From contig JBDIVM010000004.1 in the NCBI GenBank assembly GCA_039805905.1, positions 1-64,000 on the forward strand: 64,000 nucleotides of DNA. The letters run 5' to 3'. Position numbers and translations under genes: made by a program. Each line of letters begins with the position of its first letter. Positions within the stretch are counted from its first letter, which is position 1. The notes under the pieces were generated by a model, which saw nothing but the letters and a program-made list of their open reading frames with translations, was not told where the DNA came from and did no database searches. This stretch comes from Thermohalobaculum sp039805905. Its GTDB lineage: Bacteria; Pseudomonadota; Alphaproteobacteria; Rhodobacterales; Rhodobacteraceae. Shown here one piece after another: positions 24,346 to 35,517 of this stretch.

Positions 24346-25284
24346 ATGGAATCACTGGTCAACGTCGCCTTTCCGATCTTTGCCATCATGGCGCTCGGCT
24401 ACTGGGCCGGGTGCCGGAGGTTGCTGAACCCGGCCACGACCTCGGCGCTGAACAGATACGTCTTCCTGTTCGCCCTGCCGGCGACAATGTTCGTCTTCTC
24501 TGCCCGGGCCAAGATCTCCGAGATCTTCAACTGGCCCTATATCGGCGCGTATCTTCTCGGCTCGCTGGGAACCGTGATCCTTGCCCTGCTCGCGGCGCGG
24601 CTGGCATTCCGCCTCGGCCGCGAGGAGGTCGCCATGCACGGTGCGCTCGCGACCTACGCCAGCAGCGGCTACATGGGCATCCCGATCTTCCTGACAGCCT
24701 TCGGCGCTGCAGGCATCCTGCCAGCGATCATCACGAACCTCATCGGTCCGATGAGCCTGTTGGCGCTGATCATGCTGGCTCTCGAGGCGATGCGTCGGCC
24801 CGAGGCCTCGCTGTTCCGGAAGCTTCGCGACATCGGCACCGTGGTCGCCACAAGCCCGGTCATCGTCGCCTCGGTCCTGGGCATCCTCTTCGCCCTGTTC
24901 CGGATCCCGCTGCCGGTTCCGCTTGGCAACATGCTGGATTTGCTCGCCTCGTCGGCGGGCCCGACCGCACTCTTTGCGCTGGGGCTCTCGCTGGTCGGGC
25001 ACTCGCTTCTGGGCGACCTCGGGGAAATCTGCTGGCAGACCTTCCTGAAGCTGATCGTCCACCCGGCGCTGGTCTGGCTGTGCGTGACGTGGGTGTTCGC
25101 GGTCGACCCGTTCTGGGCCCAGTCGGCCGTGATCATGGCGGCATTGCCGACCGGATCGTCGATCTTCGTCGTGGCGGAGCAGTATGGAGTCGCGCCGCGC
25201 CGAGCCTCGGCGATCATCGCGCTGTCGACGGCTATCTCGGTGATCACGCTGTCCTTCCTGTTCGTGGCATTGGAGGTGAAGTAG
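24346..25284 (+). CDS. AEC-family membrane transporter
   Basis: This 312-residue, very hydrophobic protein is an auxin-efflux-carrier family transporter, usually with about 10 membrane segments. The family pattern is visible: an N-terminal GYWAGCRRLLNPATTSALNRYVFLFALPATMF and the central YMGIPIFLTAFG, with a C-terminal ALPTGSSIFVVAEQYG. It starts 49 bp after hutC on the same strand and could be co-transcribed with hutF-hutC or with doeA downstream (103 bp). Members move organic acids or amino-acid derivatives. The substrate is unknown. Confidence 0.85.
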   Translation: MESLVNVAFPIFAIMALGYWAGCRRLLNPATTSALNRYVFLFALPATMFVFSARAKISEIFNWPYIGAYLLGSLGTVILALLAARLAFRLGREEVAMHGALATYASSGYMGIPIFLTAFGAAGILPAIITNLIGPMSLLALIMLALEAMRRPEASLFRKLRDIGTVVATSPVIVASVLGILFALFRIPLPVPLGNMLDLLASSAGPTALFALGLSLVGHSLLGDLGEICWQTFLKLIVHPALVWLCVTWVFAVDPFWAQSAVIMAALPTGSSIFVVAEQYGVAPRRASAIIALSTAISVITLSFLFVALEVK

Positions 25285-25387
25285 GACCGCATGGCCGGAT
25301 AAGGAAAGGCTTGATCCGCGCCACCGCCCGGCATTGAGATACCGCGTCTGCCGCACGAGTCGGCGCGCCGCCCGAGGGATCTGCCCC

Positions 25388-26584
25388 ATGCCTGACATCG
25401 ACCTGCCTTTCAGCCGCGCCGAATATGCCGGCCGCCTCGCCCGGGTGCGTCGCGCGATGGAGGCGGCGGGCGTCGAGGTGCTGTTCACCTGCGACCCCTC
25501 CAACATGGCCTGGCTGACCGGCTATGACGGCTGGAGCTTCTATGTGCACCAGGGGGTGATCGTCGGGCCGTCCGGCGACCCCGTCTTCTGGGGCCGGCGG
25601 ATGGACGCGGTCGGGGCGACCCGCACCTGCTACATGGCCGAGGCCGACATCACCGGCTACCCCGACAACTACGTCATGTCGACGGTGCGCCACCCGATGG
25701 ACCATCTGGCCACGCTGATCCGCGAGCGCGGCTGGGGCGGCAGGCGGCTCGGCGTCGAGATGGAGAACTACTACTACTCGGCCAAGGCCCATGCGGTGCT
25801 GACCGCGGCGCTGGGCGGTTCGGAGGTGGTCGACGCCACCGCGCTGGTGAACTGGCAGCGCGCGGTGAAGTCGCCCACGGAACAGCTCTACATGCGCCGC
25901 GCTGCCCGGATCGTCGAGCGGATGCATGCCCGGGTGCTGGAGCTGATGGCGCCCGGCCGGCGCAAGAACGAGATCGCGGCCGAGATTTACAGGACCGGCA
26001 TCTGGGGCGCCGAGCACGAGGGGGTGAGCTTCGGCGGCGACTACCCGGCGATTGCGCCCCTGATGCCGAGCGGCAAGGACGCCAGCGCGGCACATCTCAC
26101 CTGGACCGACGCCCCCTTCGAGAAGGACGCCGGCACCTTCTTCGAGATCGCCGGGGTCTACCGGCGCTACCACGCGCCGCTCTGCCGCACGATCTATCTG
26201 GGCGAGCCGCCGAAGGCGATGCGGGCGGCGGCCGAGGCGCTCTTGGAGGGGATCGCCGACGGGATCGAGGCCGCTCGCCCCGGCAACGCCGCGGGCGACG
26301 TCGCGCGGGCCTTCTACCGGGTGCTGGAGAAGCGCGGCATCCGGCGCGAGGGCCGCTGCGGCTACCCGATCGGGCTCAGCTACCCGCCCGACTGGGGCGA
26401 ACGCACCTTCTCGATCCGGCCGGAGGACGAGACGGTGCTCGAGGCGGGGATGACCTTCCACTTCATGCCCGGCCTCTGGATGGACGACTGGGGGCTCGAG
26501 ATCACCGAGCCCCTGCTGGTGCGCGAGGGCGGGCCGGCAGAGTGCCTTGCGAACTACCCCCGCCAGCTCTTCGTGAAGCCGTGA
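25388..26584 (+). CDS. doeA: Ectoine hydrolase DoeA (M24 family)
   Basis: This 398-residue creatinase/M24-fold protein closely follows the DoeA pattern: CDPSNMAWLTGYDGWSFYVH near residue 37, then FGGDYPAIAPLMPSGKDA and GYPIGLSYPPDWGERTFSI. DoeA opens the ring of ectoine to N-acetyl-diaminobutyrate. Four of the five metal ligands of true M24 peptidases appear replaced (for example FEIAGVYRRYHAPLCRT where aminopeptidases have two Asp, Tyr for the His in GYPIGL, Met in FHFMPG), consistent with a metal-free creatinase-like mechanism. ATG 25388 is preferred; the frame upstream to 25334 is Arg-rich. It overlaps the next gene as GTGA. Confidence 0.82.
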   Translation: MPDIDLPFSRAEYAGRLARVRRAMEAAGVEVLFTCDPSNMAWLTGYDGWSFYVHQGVIVGPSGDPVFWGRRMDAVGATRTCYMAEADITGYPDNYVMSTVRHPMDHLATLIRERGWGGRRLGVEMENYYYSAKAHAVLTAALGGSEVVDATALVNWQRAVKSPTEQLYMRRAARIVERMHARVLELMAPGRRKNEIAAEIYRTGIWGAEHEGVSFGGDYPAIAPLMPSGKDASAAHLTWTDAPFEKDAGTFFEIAGVYRRYHAPLCRTIYLGEPPKAMRAAAEALLEGIADGIEAARPGNAAGDVARAFYRVLEKRGIRREGRCGYPIGLSYPPDWGERTFSIRPEDETVLEAGMTFHFMPGLWMDDWGLEITEPLLVREGGPAECLANYPRQLFVKP

Positions 26585-27741
26585 GCGAGCTCGACGCCAC
26601 GCGGGCGATCCTCGCCGAGCTGATCGGCTTCCCGACGGTCTCGGCGGACTCGAACCTCGAACTGATCGCCTGGTGCGCGGCGCGGCTCGACGCGCTGGGG
26701 GCGCGGACCGAGATGACCACGGATCCCTCGGGCACCAAGGCCAACCTGTTCGCCACCATCGGCCCCGACGTCGATGGCGGCATCGTGCTCTCGGGCCATA
26801 CCGACGTGGTTCCGGTCGCCGGCCAGGAATGGTCCTCCGACCCCTTCGTGGCGCGCGAGCAGGACGGGCTGACCTACGGCCGGGGCGCCTGCGACATGAA
26901 GGGCTTCATCGCCTGCGCGCTGGCGCTGGCGCCGCGCATGGCGGCGGCGAGGCTGCGGCGCCCGGTGCATTTCGCGCTGACCTATGACGAGGAGATCGGC
27001 TGCCTCGGTGCGCAGGTAATGCTGAAGGCGCTGGCGGCGGCGGGGCGGCGACCCGGCATCTGCATCATCGGCGAGCCGACCGAGATGCGGATCATCGAGG
27101 GTCACAAGGGCTGCTGCGAGTACACCACCCGGTTCACCGGGCTCGCCGGCCACGGTTCGGCCCCGGATCTCGGGGTCAGCGCGGTCGAGTATGCGGTGCG
27201 CTACGTGGCGCGGCTGATGGAGCTGCGCGAGGCGCTGAAGGCGCGTACGCCCGCCGGGTCGCGGTTCCAGCCGCCCTGGTCCACGCTGCAGATCGGGCGG
27301 GTCGCGGGCGGCATCGCCCACAACGTGATCGCCGACCGCTGCGAGGTCGACTGGGAGCTGAGGCCCGTCGCCGATGCCGACGCTGCATTCGTCAAGACCG
27401 AGATCGCAACCTATGTCGAGGACACGCTCTTGCCGGCGATGCGCGCGGTGCATCCCGGGGCCGGCATCGAGACCGAGGTCATCGGCGAGATCACCGGCTT
27501 CGAGCCCGTGCCCGAGTCGGAAGCCTGCGCGCTGGTCGCCGAGCTCACCGGCGGCAATCTGCGCGACGTGGTGTCGTTCGGCACGGAAGCGGGACTCTTC
27601 CAGAAGCAGGGCATATCGACGGTGATCTGCGGGCCGGGCTCGATCACCCAGGCACACAAGGCCGACGAGTTCGTCGCGGCCGGGCAACTCGGCCTCTGCC
27701 TCGACATGATCGGGAGGCTGGTGGACCGCCTGACGCAGTAG
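26581..27741 (+). CDS. M20-family deacylase (ArgE-like)
   Basis: This protein of 386 residues is a zinc-dependent M20 deacylase resembling acetylornithine deacetylase. Metal and catalytic motifs are visible: VLSGHTDVVP, YGRGACDMKGF, TYDEEIGCLGA, IIGEPTEM, and a C-terminal GPGSITQAHKADEFV. The start is GTG at 26581, overlapping the doeA stop as GTGA. Next to DoeA the likely substrate is N-acetyl-diaminobutyrate, or another N-acyl amino acid. The described DoeB deacetylases are of the AstE/aspartoacylase type, so this would be a replacement by a different family. Confidence 0.85.
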   Translation: MSELDATRAILAELIGFPTVSADSNLELIAWCAARLDALGARTEMTTDPSGTKANLFATIGPDVDGGIVLSGHTDVVPVAGQEWSSDPFVAREQDGLTYGRGACDMKGFIACALALAPRMAAARLRRPVHFALTYDEEIGCLGAQVMLKALAAAGRRPGICIIGEPTEMRIIEGHKGCCEYTTRFTGLAGHGSAPDLGVSAVEYAVRYVARLMELREALKARTPAGSRFQPPWSTLQIGRVAGGIAHNVIADRCEVDWELRPVADADAAFVKTEIATYVEDTLLPAMRAVHPGAGIETEVIGEITGFEPVPESEACALVAELTGGNLRDVVSFGTEAGLFQKQGISTVICGPGSITQAHKADEFVAAGQLGLCLDMIGRLVDRLTQ

Positions 27742-27885
27742 GCGCCGCGTCCCGGTGCCAGCATGCCGCGGGCGCCGGAGCTTGCCGGGCGGCTGCGGCG
27801 CAACCATCTCTGATGGCATCCGTCCCGCAAAGGCCATTCGGGGGGCCGCGCGGGGCACCGGTCTCATCCATTCCGGAGGATTTCG

Positions 27886-29331
27886 ATGCTTTCGCTCTCG
27901 CGCCGTCAGTTCTTCGCCGGGGCCGCGGGAGCGGCGCTCGCCGCCGCCATGCCTCCCGCGCTTCTTCCAGCGGGCGCTGCGCAGCGGCTGTCGGTCGGCA
28001 CCCGCCAGATCGAGGTCAACGGCCGGGCCGCGACGGTGTTCCGCATCACCCGGGCCGATGGCGGGCACGGGCTGGTGCTACCGGCCGGCGCGGACTTCGC
28101 GGTGACGCTGGAGAACGGGCTGGCCGAGCCAACGGTCGTGCACTGGCACGGGCTGACCCCGCCCTGGCGGCAGGACGGGGTGCCGGGGCTCTCGCAGGAG
28201 CCGCTCGCGCCCGGCGCGGCGCAGGACTACGATTTCCCGCTGGACCGTGCGGGGACGCACTGGATGCACTCGCATCTGGGCCTGCAGGAGCAGGCGCTGC
28301 TGGCGGCGCCGCTGATCGTGCAGGACCCGCCCGGGCAGGCGCCGGACGAGCAGGAGGTCGTGGTGATGCTGCACGACTTTGCGTTCCGGCCGGCGGAGGA
28401 AATCCTCACCGGGCTCCGCGGCGGCCGGATGGCGGGGCACGGTATGGCCGGGCAGGGAATGGCCGGGCACGCCATGGGTGCCATGCAGGGCCATATGATG
28501 GGCGGCCACGGCATGGGGATGGCCGATGTCAACGACATCGAGTTCGACGCCTACCTCGCCAACGACCGCACCCTCGACGACCCGGAGGTCGTCGCGGTCG
28601 AGCCGGGCGGGCGGGTGCGGCTCCGGATCATCAACGGCGCCGCGGCGACCAACTTCGCCATCGACCTCGGTGGCACGGAGGGCGAGCTCGTCGCCGTCGA
28701 CGGCAACCCGGTGGCGCCGGTGCGCAGCCGGCGCTTCCCGGTTGCGATCGCCCAGCGCCTCGACATCCGGCTGACCGTCCCGGCGGGGGCGGCGCTGCCG
28801 GTGCTGGCGCTGCGCGAGGGGGCCGCTGAGCGCACGGGCATCGTGCTGCGGGCGAAGGGTGCGCCGGTCGCGCGGATCGCCGGGCGGGGCGATGCAGACG
28901 GACCGGTGCTGGATCTCGGCTTCGAGAGCGGGCTCGGTGCCGCCGCGCCGCTGGCGCCGCGGCGTGCCGACCGCAGCGTGCTGGTCGAGCTGACCGGCGG
29001 GATGGCCGGTTATGCCTGGGGCCAGTCGGCGGATGGCGTGCCGGGGGGGCCGGTCACGGTCCGCGCCGGCGAGCGGGTCGAGCTGATCCTGCGCAACCAG
29101 ACCATGATGGCCCATCCGATGCACCTGCACGGCCACCACTTCCAGGTGGCGGCGATCGGCGGGCGGCGGCTCGCCGGGGCGGTGCGCGACACCGTGCTGG
29201 TGCCGCCGATGGCCGAGGTGACGCTCGCCTTCGACGCCGACAACCCCGGGCGCTGGGCGTTCCACTGCCACCACCTTTACCACATGGCCTCGGGCATGAT
29301 GGCGACGCTCGACTACGAGGGCGTCGCCTGA
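27886..29331 (+). CDS. Multicopper oxidase, Tat-exported, with Met/His-rich insert
   Basis: This 481-residue periplasmic laccase-type oxidase starts with a Tat signal (SRRQFFAGAAGAALAAAM). All four copper clusters are present: HWHG (86-89), HWMHSH (125-130), HPMHLHGHHF and HCHHLYHMASGM near the C-terminus, including the axial Met. Residues 181-213 form an insert with nine Met and four His, like the copper-binding loops of CueO/CopA oxidases. It probably oxidises Cu(I) or phenolic compounds and protects against copper. It stands alone, 144 bp after the M20 gene, with no copper pump beside it. Confidence 0.9.
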   Translation: MLSLSRRQFFAGAAGAALAAAMPPALLPAGAAQRLSVGTRQIEVNGRAATVFRITRADGGHGLVLPAGADFAVTLENGLAEPTVVHWHGLTPPWRQDGVPGLSQEPLAPGAAQDYDFPLDRAGTHWMHSHLGLQEQALLAAPLIVQDPPGQAPDEQEVVVMLHDFAFRPAEEILTGLRGGRMAGHGMAGQGMAGHAMGAMQGHMMGGHGMGMADVNDIEFDAYLANDRTLDDPEVVAVEPGGRVRLRIINGAAATNFAIDLGGTEGELVAVDGNPVAPVRSRRFPVAIAQRLDIRLTVPAGAALPVLALREGAAERTGIVLRAKGAPVARIAGRGDADGPVLDLGFESGLGAAAPLAPRRADRSVLVELTGGMAGYAWGQSADGVPGGPVTVRAGERVELILRNQTMMAHPMHLHGHHFQVAAIGGRRLAGAVRDTVLVPPMAEVTLAFDADNPGRWAFHCHHLYHMASGMMATLDYEGVA

Positions 29332-29416
29332 CAGGCGGCCCCGCCGGCCGCCCCGCGCAGGCACATCGCCCGCCGCCGTTGCCGGCGGCGGGCGTGCAGG
29401 GCGGGCCGCGGCGCTG

Positions 29417-29890
29417 TCAGCCGCCGGCCTTGACCGCAATCTTCTTCACCGTGCTCTTCGCCTCCGGCGGCTTCGCGACCGTGACGGTGAGCACCCCGTT
29501 CGCGAACTTCGCCTCGATCTTTCCGGCGTCCGGCGCGAAGGGCAGGGTGACCGAGCGCGAGAACTTTCCGTAGCTGCGCTCCATCATGTGGTAGTCGACG
29601 TCCTTGCGCTCGGTCTGGCTCTTCTTCTCGCCGCTGACGGTCAGCACGCGCTCGGCGACCGAGACATCGACGTCCTTCTCGCTCAGGCCGGGGAGTTCGA
29701 CCGAGACCTCGATGGCGGCCCCGGTGTCCTTCACGTCCATGCTGGGCCGGAGCGCGCCGCCCCAGAACTCGGGCAGCTTCGGGAAGCCGCGGTTGAAATC
29801 GCTGAAGACGCGGTCAATCTCGCGGTGGAGCGCCGAGAACATGTTGTCACCGTCGCTGCGGGCCGGTGTCGTGAGCTTGCCAGGTTCCAT
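29417..29890 (-). CDS. Small heat-shock protein, Hsp20/alpha-crystallin
   Basis: This protein of 157 residues contains an alpha-crystallin domain (about 50-150). It begins RPSMDVKDTGAAIEVSVELPG, continues with KDVDVSVAERVLTVSGEKK, and ends with NGVLTVTVAKPPEA. Start 29890 is chosen because a GAAGGA site precedes it and the preceding codons are not conserved. It is an ATP-independent holdase that keeps unfolding proteins soluble. It is divergent from the pirin gene with 166 bp between starts. I saw no clear sigma-32 promoter or ROSE-type hairpin. Confidence 0.93.
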   Translation of the reverse strand: MEPGKLTTPARSDGDNMFSALHREIDRVFSDFNRGFPKLPEFWGGALRPSMDVKDTGAAIEVSVELPGLSEKDVDVSVAERVLTVSGEKKSQTERKDVDYHMMERSYGKFSRSVTLPFAPDAGKIEAKFANGVLTVTVAKPPEAKSTVKKIAVKAGG

Positions 29891-30056
29891 GTCGCGAATC
29901 CTTCTCGTGCAATGGGGAGCGCCGATGCGAGTCGGCGTGGGCAAAGGATCGCCCGGCGCAGGCCGGCGCGCATTGACCTCGGTCAACGGGGGAACTGGCC
30001 GCAGGCCGCCCGGCACACTAGATAAGGCGCATTCCGGACAGGCGAGCGAGGTTTCC

Positions 30057-30965
30057 ATGTCGATCAGACCGGTGAAGCGGATCGAGCGGGCGCGGCCCAC
30101 CATGGAGGGCGCCGGGGTGCGTCTGCACCGGGCCTTCGGCTTCGGCGACACCGCCGAGCTCGACCCGTTCCTGCTGTTCGACGACTTCCGCAACGACCGG
30201 CCCGAGGATTACCTGAAGGGCTTCCCCTGGCATCCGCACCGGGGCATCGAGACCATCACCTATGTGCTGGCCGGGACGGTGGACCATGGCGACAGCCTCG
30301 GCAACGAGGGGACGCTCGGGGCCGGCGACGTGCAGTGGATGACCGCGGGCAGCGGCATCCTGCACCAGGAGATGCCGAAGGGCGACGCCAAGGGCCGGAT
30401 GCACGGCTTCCAGCTCTGGGCCAACCTGCCCTCGGCGCTGAAGATGACGGCGCCCCGCTATCAGGACGTGCCCGCGGCCGAGATCCCGGAGATCATCGAG
30501 GACGACGGCACCGTGATCCGCATCGTCTGCGGCGACTTCGCCGGCCGGCGCGGCCCGGTCGAGGGCGTGGCCGCCGACCCGCGCTATCTCGACATCTCGG
30601 TGCCGCCGGGCGTGAAGAAGACGCTGAAGGTCGAGGTCGAGCGCCACGCCTTCGCCTATGTCTTCGCCGGAGCGGGCCGCTTCGCCTATGCCTCGAAGCC
30701 CTTCGGTGTGCTGCTGGAAAGGCAGGTCGACGGGCAGGAGGTGCTCGTGCGCGACCAGACCGGCAACCGCTCGCTGATCGTGTTCGACCGCGGCGACGAG
30801 GTCACCGTCGAGGCGGGCGAGGAGGGCGTGCGCTTCCTGCTGGTCTCGGGCAAGCCATTGCGCGAGCCGGTGGCCTGGTACGGGCCGATCGTGATGAACA
30901 CCAAGGCCGAGCTGGAGCAGGCGGTGCGCGAGCTTCAGGCGGGCACGTTCATCAGGCACGGGTGA
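30057..30965 (+). CDS. Pirin-family protein
   Basis: This 302-residue bicupin has the pirin signature. The N-terminal cupin carries the metal His in FPWHPHRGIETITYVLAG and TAGSGILHQEMPKG, with the metal-binding Glu in the latter; the C-terminal pirin domain includes HAFAYVFAGAGRF. Bacterial pirins act as quercetinase-like dioxygenases or redox-sensing partners. Start 30057 is the ATG placed at the beginning of conserved sequence. The gene is followed by two palindromic operators and a molybdoenzyme gene. Confidence 0.9.
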   Translation: MSIRPVKRIERARPTMEGAGVRLHRAFGFGDTAELDPFLLFDDFRNDRPEDYLKGFPWHPHRGIETITYVLAGTVDHGDSLGNEGTLGAGDVQWMTAGSGILHQEMPKGDAKGRMHGFQLWANLPSALKMTAPRYQDVPAAEIPEIIEDDGTVIRIVCGDFAGRRGPVEGVAADPRYLDISVPPGVKKTLKVEVERHAFAYVFAGAGRFAYASKPFGVLLERQVDGQEVLVRDQTGNRSLIVFDRGDEVTVEAGEEGVRFLLVSGKPLREPVAWYGPIVMNTKAELEQAVRELQAGTFIRHG

Positions 30966-30994
30966 GGGGTGGCCGAGCCGCCGATTTGCGGTAG

Positions 30995-31049
30995 GGAGCG
31001 CATTCATGCGCACCATTCCCGCCGCAAAAGGTGCGCATGAATGCGCACC
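30995..31049. promoter_or_regulatory. Pair of 20-bp palindromic operators
   Basis: Two copies of one palindrome: GGAGCGCAT-TC-ATGCGCACC at 30995-31014 (one mismatch) and GGTGCGCAT-GA-ATGCGCACC at 31030-31049 (perfect). Their centres are 35 bp apart. Together they also form a perfect 17-bp inverted repeat around a 15-nt spacer (30998-31014 with 31030-31046). The pair sits 86-140 bp upstream of the molybdoenzyme start. No T-run follows, so paired binding sites for a dimeric regulator fit better than a terminator. The regulator is not identified. Confidence 0.65.
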
Positions 31050-31134
31050 TACATCCGGCGTCCGATCCGATCATGCTTTTCGGTCTCGTGGCGCCCTGCT
31101 AGGTTGCGTGGCGAAGGACGCAGGGGAAACGCGC

Positions 31135-33475
31135 ATGAACGACCAGAGCGACCTGAAGGTCACCCCGTTCTCGACCCACTGGGGCACCTATTTCGCCGAG
31201 GTGCGGGGCGGGCGGCTGGTCGGCGTGCACGACTATCCGAAGGACCCGGACCCGGCCGAGATCGGGCCGGGGATCGTCGACATGGTCGACCATCCCACGC
31301 GCATCCGCCGCCCGGCGATCCGCAAGAACTACCTCAGGGACGGCATCCGGGCCCACCGTGCCGGGCGCGGCCGCGAGTCCTTCGTCGCGGTGCCCTGGGA
31401 CGAGGCGCTCGACATCGCGGCGGCCGAACTCGAGCGGGTGCGCAAGCAGCATGGGAACGCGGCGATCTTCGGCGGCTCCTATGGCTGGGCCAGCGCCGGG
31501 CGGTTCCACCATGCCCAGAGCCAGGTGCATCGCTTCCTCAACTGCATCGGCGGCTATGTCGCCCATACCGACAACTACAGCTACGCCGCAGTCAACAACC
31601 TGAGCCCGCATGTGGTCGGGCCGTTCAGCCCGCTGGTGCTGGACCGCGCAACCTCCTGGCCGGTGATCGCGGAGCACTCGAAGCTGATCGTGATGTTCGG
31701 CGGCCTGCCGGTGAAGAACGCGCAGGTGACCTCGGGCGGGGTCGGCAAGCACAGCATGCCCTCGGCGCTCAGGGCGGCGAAGGCGAACGGGGCGGAGTTC
31801 GTGCTGGTGAGCCCGCTCCGCTCCGACGCGATGGCGGGACTGGGCGCCGAATGGCTGGCGCCGCGGCCCGGCACCGACATGGCGCTGATGCTGGCGCTGG
31901 CGCACACGCTGGTGACCGAGGGGCTGCACGACCGCGCCTTCCTGGCGCGGTACACCATCGGCTTCGAGCGGTTCCTGCCCTATCTCACGGGCGAGAGCGA
32001 CGGCCAGCCCAAGGACCCGGACTGGGCGGCGCGCATCACCGGGCTGGACCCGGAGGCGATCCGCCGGCTGGCGCGACGCATGGCCGCCAGGCGCACCATG
32101 ATCACCGTCGCCTGGTCGATCCAGCGCGCCGACCACGGCGAGCAGCCCTGCTGGATGGCGATCGTGCTTGCCGCCATGCTGGGTCAGATCGGGCTTCCGG
32201 GCGGCGGCTTCGGCATCGGCTACGGCTCGGAGAACGGCATCGGCAACCAGGTGCGGCTGTTCCGCTTCCCCGCCCTGCCGCAGGGCGACAACGCGACCGG
32301 CGCCGCGATCCCGGTGGCGCGGATCGCCGATGCGCTGCTGCATCCGGGCGAACCCTACGACTTCAACGGGCAGAGGCTGTCCTACCCCGACCTCCGCCTG
32401 GTCTACTGGGCTGGCGGCAATCCCTTCCACCACCATCAGGATCTGAACCGGCTGGTGCGCGCCTTCCGCCGGCCCGAAACGGTGATCGTCAACGAGATCT
32501 GGTGGACCCAGATGGCACGCCATGCCGACATCGTGTTCCCGACCACGACCGTGCTCGAGCGCGAGGACATCTCGATGACCCACTGGGAGCCGCTGATCGT
32601 CGCCATGCGCAAGGCGGTCGAGCCGGTGGGCGAGGCGCGGGACGACTACGCGATCTTCTCCGGCCTCGCGCGGCGGATGGGCGCGGAGGATGCGTTCACC
32701 GAGGGGCGCACGCCCGAGGACTGGGTGCGTCACCTGTGGGACCAGGCCCGCCAGCGCGCCGCCGAGGCGGGGTTCGAGCTGCCGACGCTCGAGGACCTGC
32801 GCGCGCGGGAAACGGTCGAGCTGCCCGCGCCCGAGCGCGAGCCGGTGCTGCTGGAGGCGTTCCGCGACGACCCGGAGGCGAACCCGCTGGAGACGCCGAG
32901 CGGCAGGATCGAGATCTTCTCCGGGCGCATCGCCGGCTTCGGCTACGATGACGCGCCGGGGCACCCGGTCTGGATCGAGCCCTATGAATGGCTCGGCAGC
33001 CCGGCGGCGCGGGAGTTCCCGCTGCACCTGATCTCGAACCAGCCGCGCACCCGGTTGCACAGCCAGTTCGACCCCGGCTCGGTCAGCCGCGCGAGCAAGA
33101 TCCGGGGCCGTGAGCCGATGGTGATGCATCCCGCGGACGCGGCGGCCCGCGGCATCGCGGATGGCGAGGTGGTGCGGGTGTTCAACCGCCGCGGCGCCTG
33201 CCTCGCCGGGGTGATCCTGTCGGACTCGGTCATGCGCGGCGTGGTGCAGCTCTCGACCGGCGCCTGGTACGACCCGGCCGAGCCGGGCGTGGAGGGCAGC
33301 CTCTGCAAGCATGGCAACCCGAACGTGCTGACCCGCGACAGGGGCACCTCGCGGCTCGGGCAGGGGCCGTCGGCGCAGACGACGCTGGTCGAGGTGGAGA
33401 AGTTCCCGGGCGAGCCCCCGCCGGTCACCGCCTTCGTGCCGCCGGTGATCGAGGAGCGGGATAGGGGATTGTCGC

Positions 33476-33483
<8 letters not shown>
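31135..33483 (+). CDS. Cytoplasmic molybdopterin oxidoreductase (BisC/DMSO reductase family)
   Basis: This 782-residue single-subunit enzyme of the DMSO reductase family begins THWGTYFAEV, without the Cys cluster ligands of formate dehydrogenases. Ser120 in FGGSYGWAS aligns with the Mo-coordinating Ser of DMSO/biotin-sulfoxide reductases. The C-terminal molybdopterin domain includes HLISNQPRTRLHSQFD. There is no Tat signal at the chosen start, so it is probably cytoplasmic, as for BisC, which repairs oxidised biotin or free methionine sulfoxide. An in-frame ATG at 31006 lies inside the operator palindrome and is unlikely. It overlaps ftsH convergently by 8 bp. Confidence 0.85.
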
Positions 33484-35323
<1,840 letters not shown>

Positions 35324-35517
35324 CCGCGCTCTCCGGGTTTTCCTGGCGAGCCTAGCTGCAGAGTGGGGGAGAACCTTGACCACGGTCAACCCCGCCAGCC
35401 GGCCGCACCCAGCGCGTTTCCGGCCGATCGCGCTGGCGGAGCGGGGGCGAATCGGCGGAAGATGCCGCCGGCGCGCGGCTCCGGCCGCGGCGCTGCCATT
35501 CGCCGGAGGAAACGATC

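Noticed and set aside
30998..31046. Long hairpin as a rho-independent terminator of the pirin gene
   Set aside because: The arms resolve into two complete palindromes with their own dyads and no T-run follows, so operators fit better.
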